In this document: positions 62,771 through 64,000 of the stretch, piece by piece
How positions within the stretch are numbered: position 1 is the stretch's first letter
Layout of the letters: every line of letters starts with the position of its first letter
Assembly (NCBI GenBank): GCA_020161015.1
Contig: JAIUOT010000014.1
Location: forward strand, 1-64,000
DNA: 64,000 nucleotides
Source: Actinomycetota bacterium
GTDB taxonomy: Bacteria > Actinomycetota > Actinomycetes > Propionibacteriales > Propionibacteriaceae
Direction of reading: 5' to 3'
Made by a program: the position numbers and the translations under genes
Notes under the pieces: generated by a model
Told to the model about the DNA's origin: nothing
The model's input: the letters and a program-made list of their open reading frames with translations, nothing else
The model's database searches: none

Positions 62771-62788
62771 CATACTCCGGCCGGTATG
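62771..62788 (+). promoter_or_regulatory. Second CsoR/CstR-type operator overlapping a -10 box
   Basis: CATACTCCGGCCGGTATG is an 18-bp inverted repeat, with half-sites CATAC and GTATG like those of the first operator. It overlaps the -10-like TATGAT (62785-62790), so repressor binding would block the promoter of the CstR-like gene. It lies between the thioredoxin stop and the preferred regulator start. Confidence 0.55.
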
Positions 62789-62824
62789 ATCGCTCTCATC
62801 CGCCAGACCGAAGGGGCCGCAAGC

Positions 62825-63088
62825 ATGCAACTCGACACCGACGAGCTCAGCGGAGTGCTCAAGCGGCTGAAGCGGGCGCAGGGACAGATCGGCGGCATCA
62901 TCCGCATGATCGAGGACGGACGCGACTGCGCCGACATCGTCACCCAGCTCGCCGCGGTCTCCAAGGCCCTCGACCGGGCCGGCTTCGCCGTCATCGCGGC
63001 CGGCCTGCGCCAGTGCATCACCGAATCCGGCCCCGAGGGCGGCGTCGACACCGCCTCCCTGGAGAAGCTCTTCCTCTCGCTGGCCTGA
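62825..63088 (+). CDS. CsoR/CstR-family metal- or persulfide-sensing repressor
   Basis: The product is 87 residues from the ATG at 62825. GAAGGGG is eight bases upstream, and the family's usual length is 85-90. An in-frame ATG at 62756 overlaps the previous stop but adds an atypical tail. The RLKRAQGQIGGIIRMIEDGR helix is typical DUF156. Cys35 and Cys64 occupy the CsoR/CstR cysteine positions, but position 60, the copper-ligand His of CsoR, is Gly. That pattern (Cys-X28-Cys without His) fits CstR persulfide sensors better than copper CsoR. Metal sensing cannot be excluded. Confidence 0.87.
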   Translation: MQLDTDELSGVLKRLKRAQGQIGGIIRMIEDGRDCADIVTQLAAVSKALDRAGFAVIAAGLRQCITESGPEGGVDTASLEKLFLSLA

Positions 63089-63110
63089 ACGGCCCGCACC
63101 CGACGCGACA

Positions 63111-63142
63111 CGAGGCTGCCACCCGCACGGGTGGCAGCCTCG
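63111..63142. terminator. Bidirectional terminator between CstR-like and SQR-like genes
   Basis: Perfectly complementary 15-base arms, CGAGGCTGCCACCCG and CGGGTGGCAGCCTCG, are joined by a 2-base centre (effective loop about 4 bases). It lies between convergent genes and ends with TTCGTCGT on the plus strand. Confidence 0.8.
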
Positions 63143-63161
63143 TTCGTCGTCCGGGACGGGC

Positions 63162-63347
63162 CTAGTGGTGGCCCTTGATCACCATCCGCATGATCCGGGA
63201 GTTGAACGCCAGGAACCGGGTGAACTGGAACGGCAGGTTGCGCCGCATGTCCAGGGTCTTCTTCGTCGGCAGGGGGGCACTGGAGAGGTCGACCACGGGG
63301 TCGCCGCCGCCGGTGGGCTCGTGCATGGTCAGGTGTGTCATGGTCAC
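63162..63347 (-). CDS. Small protein after the SQR-like gene
   Basis: The product is 61 residues from a GTG overlapping the SQR-like stop (GTGA); the ATG at 63341 is an alternative. The sequence has a flexible N-terminal half and then KKTLDMRRNLPFQFTRFLAF and SRIMRMVIKGHH, a positively charged amphipathic tail. The strong conservation-like character of the tail and translational coupling suggest a real partner or membrane-association peptide of the oxidoreductase. No known function. Confidence 0.7.
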   Translation of the reverse strand: MTMTHLTMHEPTGGGDPVVDLSSAPLPTKKTLDMRRNLPFQFTRFLAFNSRIMRMVIKGHH

Positions 63348-64000
63348 TCCGGAATCAGCTGCCAGCCCGGACGGGCCTTGGCCTTGTAGAGGAAGAGGTA
63401 GTGGAGCATCAGCTTCACCCAGTGGCCGTGCAGGCCGAGCTCGCCGCGGGTCTCCCGCTCGTCGCGTCCGGTGGTGAAGCGCTGGTAGTCGGGCACGACC
63501 GGCAGCATGGTCATCGCCGCCGCGGAACCCTTCGTGAGGCCGGTGCCGGCCGACGCGACGCACGCCGCGCCCATCCGCGCCATGGAGGCGGTGTGCGCCG
63601 GGGCGCCGGGACCGTTCTTGATGCGGTCGGCGATGGTCATGGCGACGGTCTTGCCCATCACGCCCGACGGCATGCCCGTGCGGGGCGGGGAGGGCGCGAT
63701 CATCGTCCCGTTCGCCGACTTCCTGGGCCGTGAGATCTGGTGGGGAGGAGCGAACGCGATGCCGACCGCCCAGACGTTGTCGTAGCCCGGCGCGGCATAG
63801 GTGGTGGGCCAGTCCTCCGCGCGCCACTCCTCGTAGGGCTTGGCGGTGTAGTCGGCGTCCACCTTCATGAAGCCGGACGGGGCGAAGAGCTCGGCGGTGA
63901 TGTCGTTGTCGTCGGCGTCGAACGCCTTCAGCGGCACGCCGCCGAACGGCGGGATGAGCATCGCGAAGTCGAAGCCGAGCGTGTGCGTGGTGCCGTCGAG
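63344..64000 (-). CDS. Sulfide:quinone oxidoreductase-like flavoprotein (5' end outside window)
   Basis: The window holds 218 C-terminal residues; the gene continues past base 64000. The visible part begins LDGTTHTLGFDFAMLIPPFG, and GFDFAMLIPP is the SQR/type II NADH dehydrogenase region. Later come VWAVGIAFAPPH, MIAPSPPRTGMPSGVMGKTV and MTMLPVVPDYQR, then the membrane-binding C-terminal amphipathic helix. SQR oxidises sulfide to persulfide and passes electrons to quinone. The catalytic cysteines lie mostly outside the window, so the assignment is by C-terminal pattern and context. Confidence 0.8.
   Translation of the reverse strand, partial: LDGTTHTLGFDFAMLIPPFGGVPLKAFDADDNDITAELFAPSGFMKVDADYTAKPYEEWRAEDWPTTYAAPGYDNVWAVGIAFAPPHQISRPRKSANGTMIAPSPPRTGMPSGVMGKTVAMTIADRIKNGPGAPAHTASMARMGAACVASAGTGLTKGSAAAMTMLPVVPDYQRFTTGRDERETRGELGLHGHWVKLMLHYLFLYKAKARPGWQLIPE

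Noticed and set aside
62825..63088. Copper-sensing CsoR as a firm name for the repressor
   Set aside because: The copper-ligand His position is Gly, and the neighbours are sulfur-related, so CstR-like is the better fit; only the family is called.

Overview
The window is high-GC DNA from an actinobacterium. WhiB-, DUF4244/Tad- and PSP1-family genes, GTG/TTG starts and 4-base ATGA/GTGA overlaps all point there. The gene order from about 14.1 to 50.6 kb (metallophosphoesterase, PonA2-like PBP, WhiB, RidA, nth, TlpA-like protein, NUDIX, Ssd/TadA/TadB/TadC pilus genes, DEAD helicase, topA, tmk, holB) follows the chromosomal block known in Mycobacterium tuberculosis as roughly Rv3683 down to Rv3644c. 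A Propionibacteriaceae-like or related genome is my best guess; the species is not determined.

Bases 1 to about 14,036 form a defence-type genomic island lying against the 3' end of a tRNA-Pro(CGG) gene. Its base composition looks less GC-extreme than the rest. It begins with four mutually overlapping genes: a small unknown protein, a sigma-70-like protein, an unknown protein and a DUF3696-type AAA ATPase. I regard these as the best candidate for an undescribed system. A type I restriction-modification operon follows (hsdM, hsdS, a TIGR02391-type gene, hsdR), then a DUF2130 coiled-coil/nuclease-like protein and a DUF1883-TIR protein. About 500 bp of apparently decayed DNA closes the island.

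From 14.1 to 20.6 kb lie core genes for cell-wall synthesis, redox sensing, imine detoxification and DNA repair. Between the NUDIX gene and the Tad pilus genes sits a compact seven-gene biosynthetic cluster (20,689-27,774): an SDR/epimerase, two glycosyltransferases, an unknown protein, a CapK/F390-synthetase-like adenylating enzyme, an MBL-fold hydrolase and a KAS III enzyme. It probably makes a glycosylated acyl product. An alpha-glucosidase, a holin-like membrane protein and a methyltransferase follow.

The 31.1-36.0 kb block is a seven-gene Tad/Flp-type pilus locus (Ssd, TadA, TadB, TadC, DUF4244, TadE, Rv3654c-like). After it come an MrfA-like helicase, a methyltransferase, an HtrA-like membrane protease, topA-tmk-holB, a DoxX protein with a long acidic tail, a RicT-like PSP1 protein, a TAP-type hydrolase lipoprotein and tRNA-Thr(CGT). 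An ABC exporter with a LolA-like lipoprotein-handling protein follows.

The last part carries a ROK regulator and a three-gene ABC importer for monosaccharides (mmsA-mmsB-chvE type). A secreted protein with a duplicated two-cysteine domain and an OmpR-type two-component system come next. The window ends in a thioredoxin / CsoR-CstR-like repressor / sulfide:quinone oxidoreductase-like group that looks like a persulfide-response circuit, with two candidate operators. A family of 20-bp tandem and inverted repeats occupies the intergenic regions near 48.8 and 59.2-59.6 kb.
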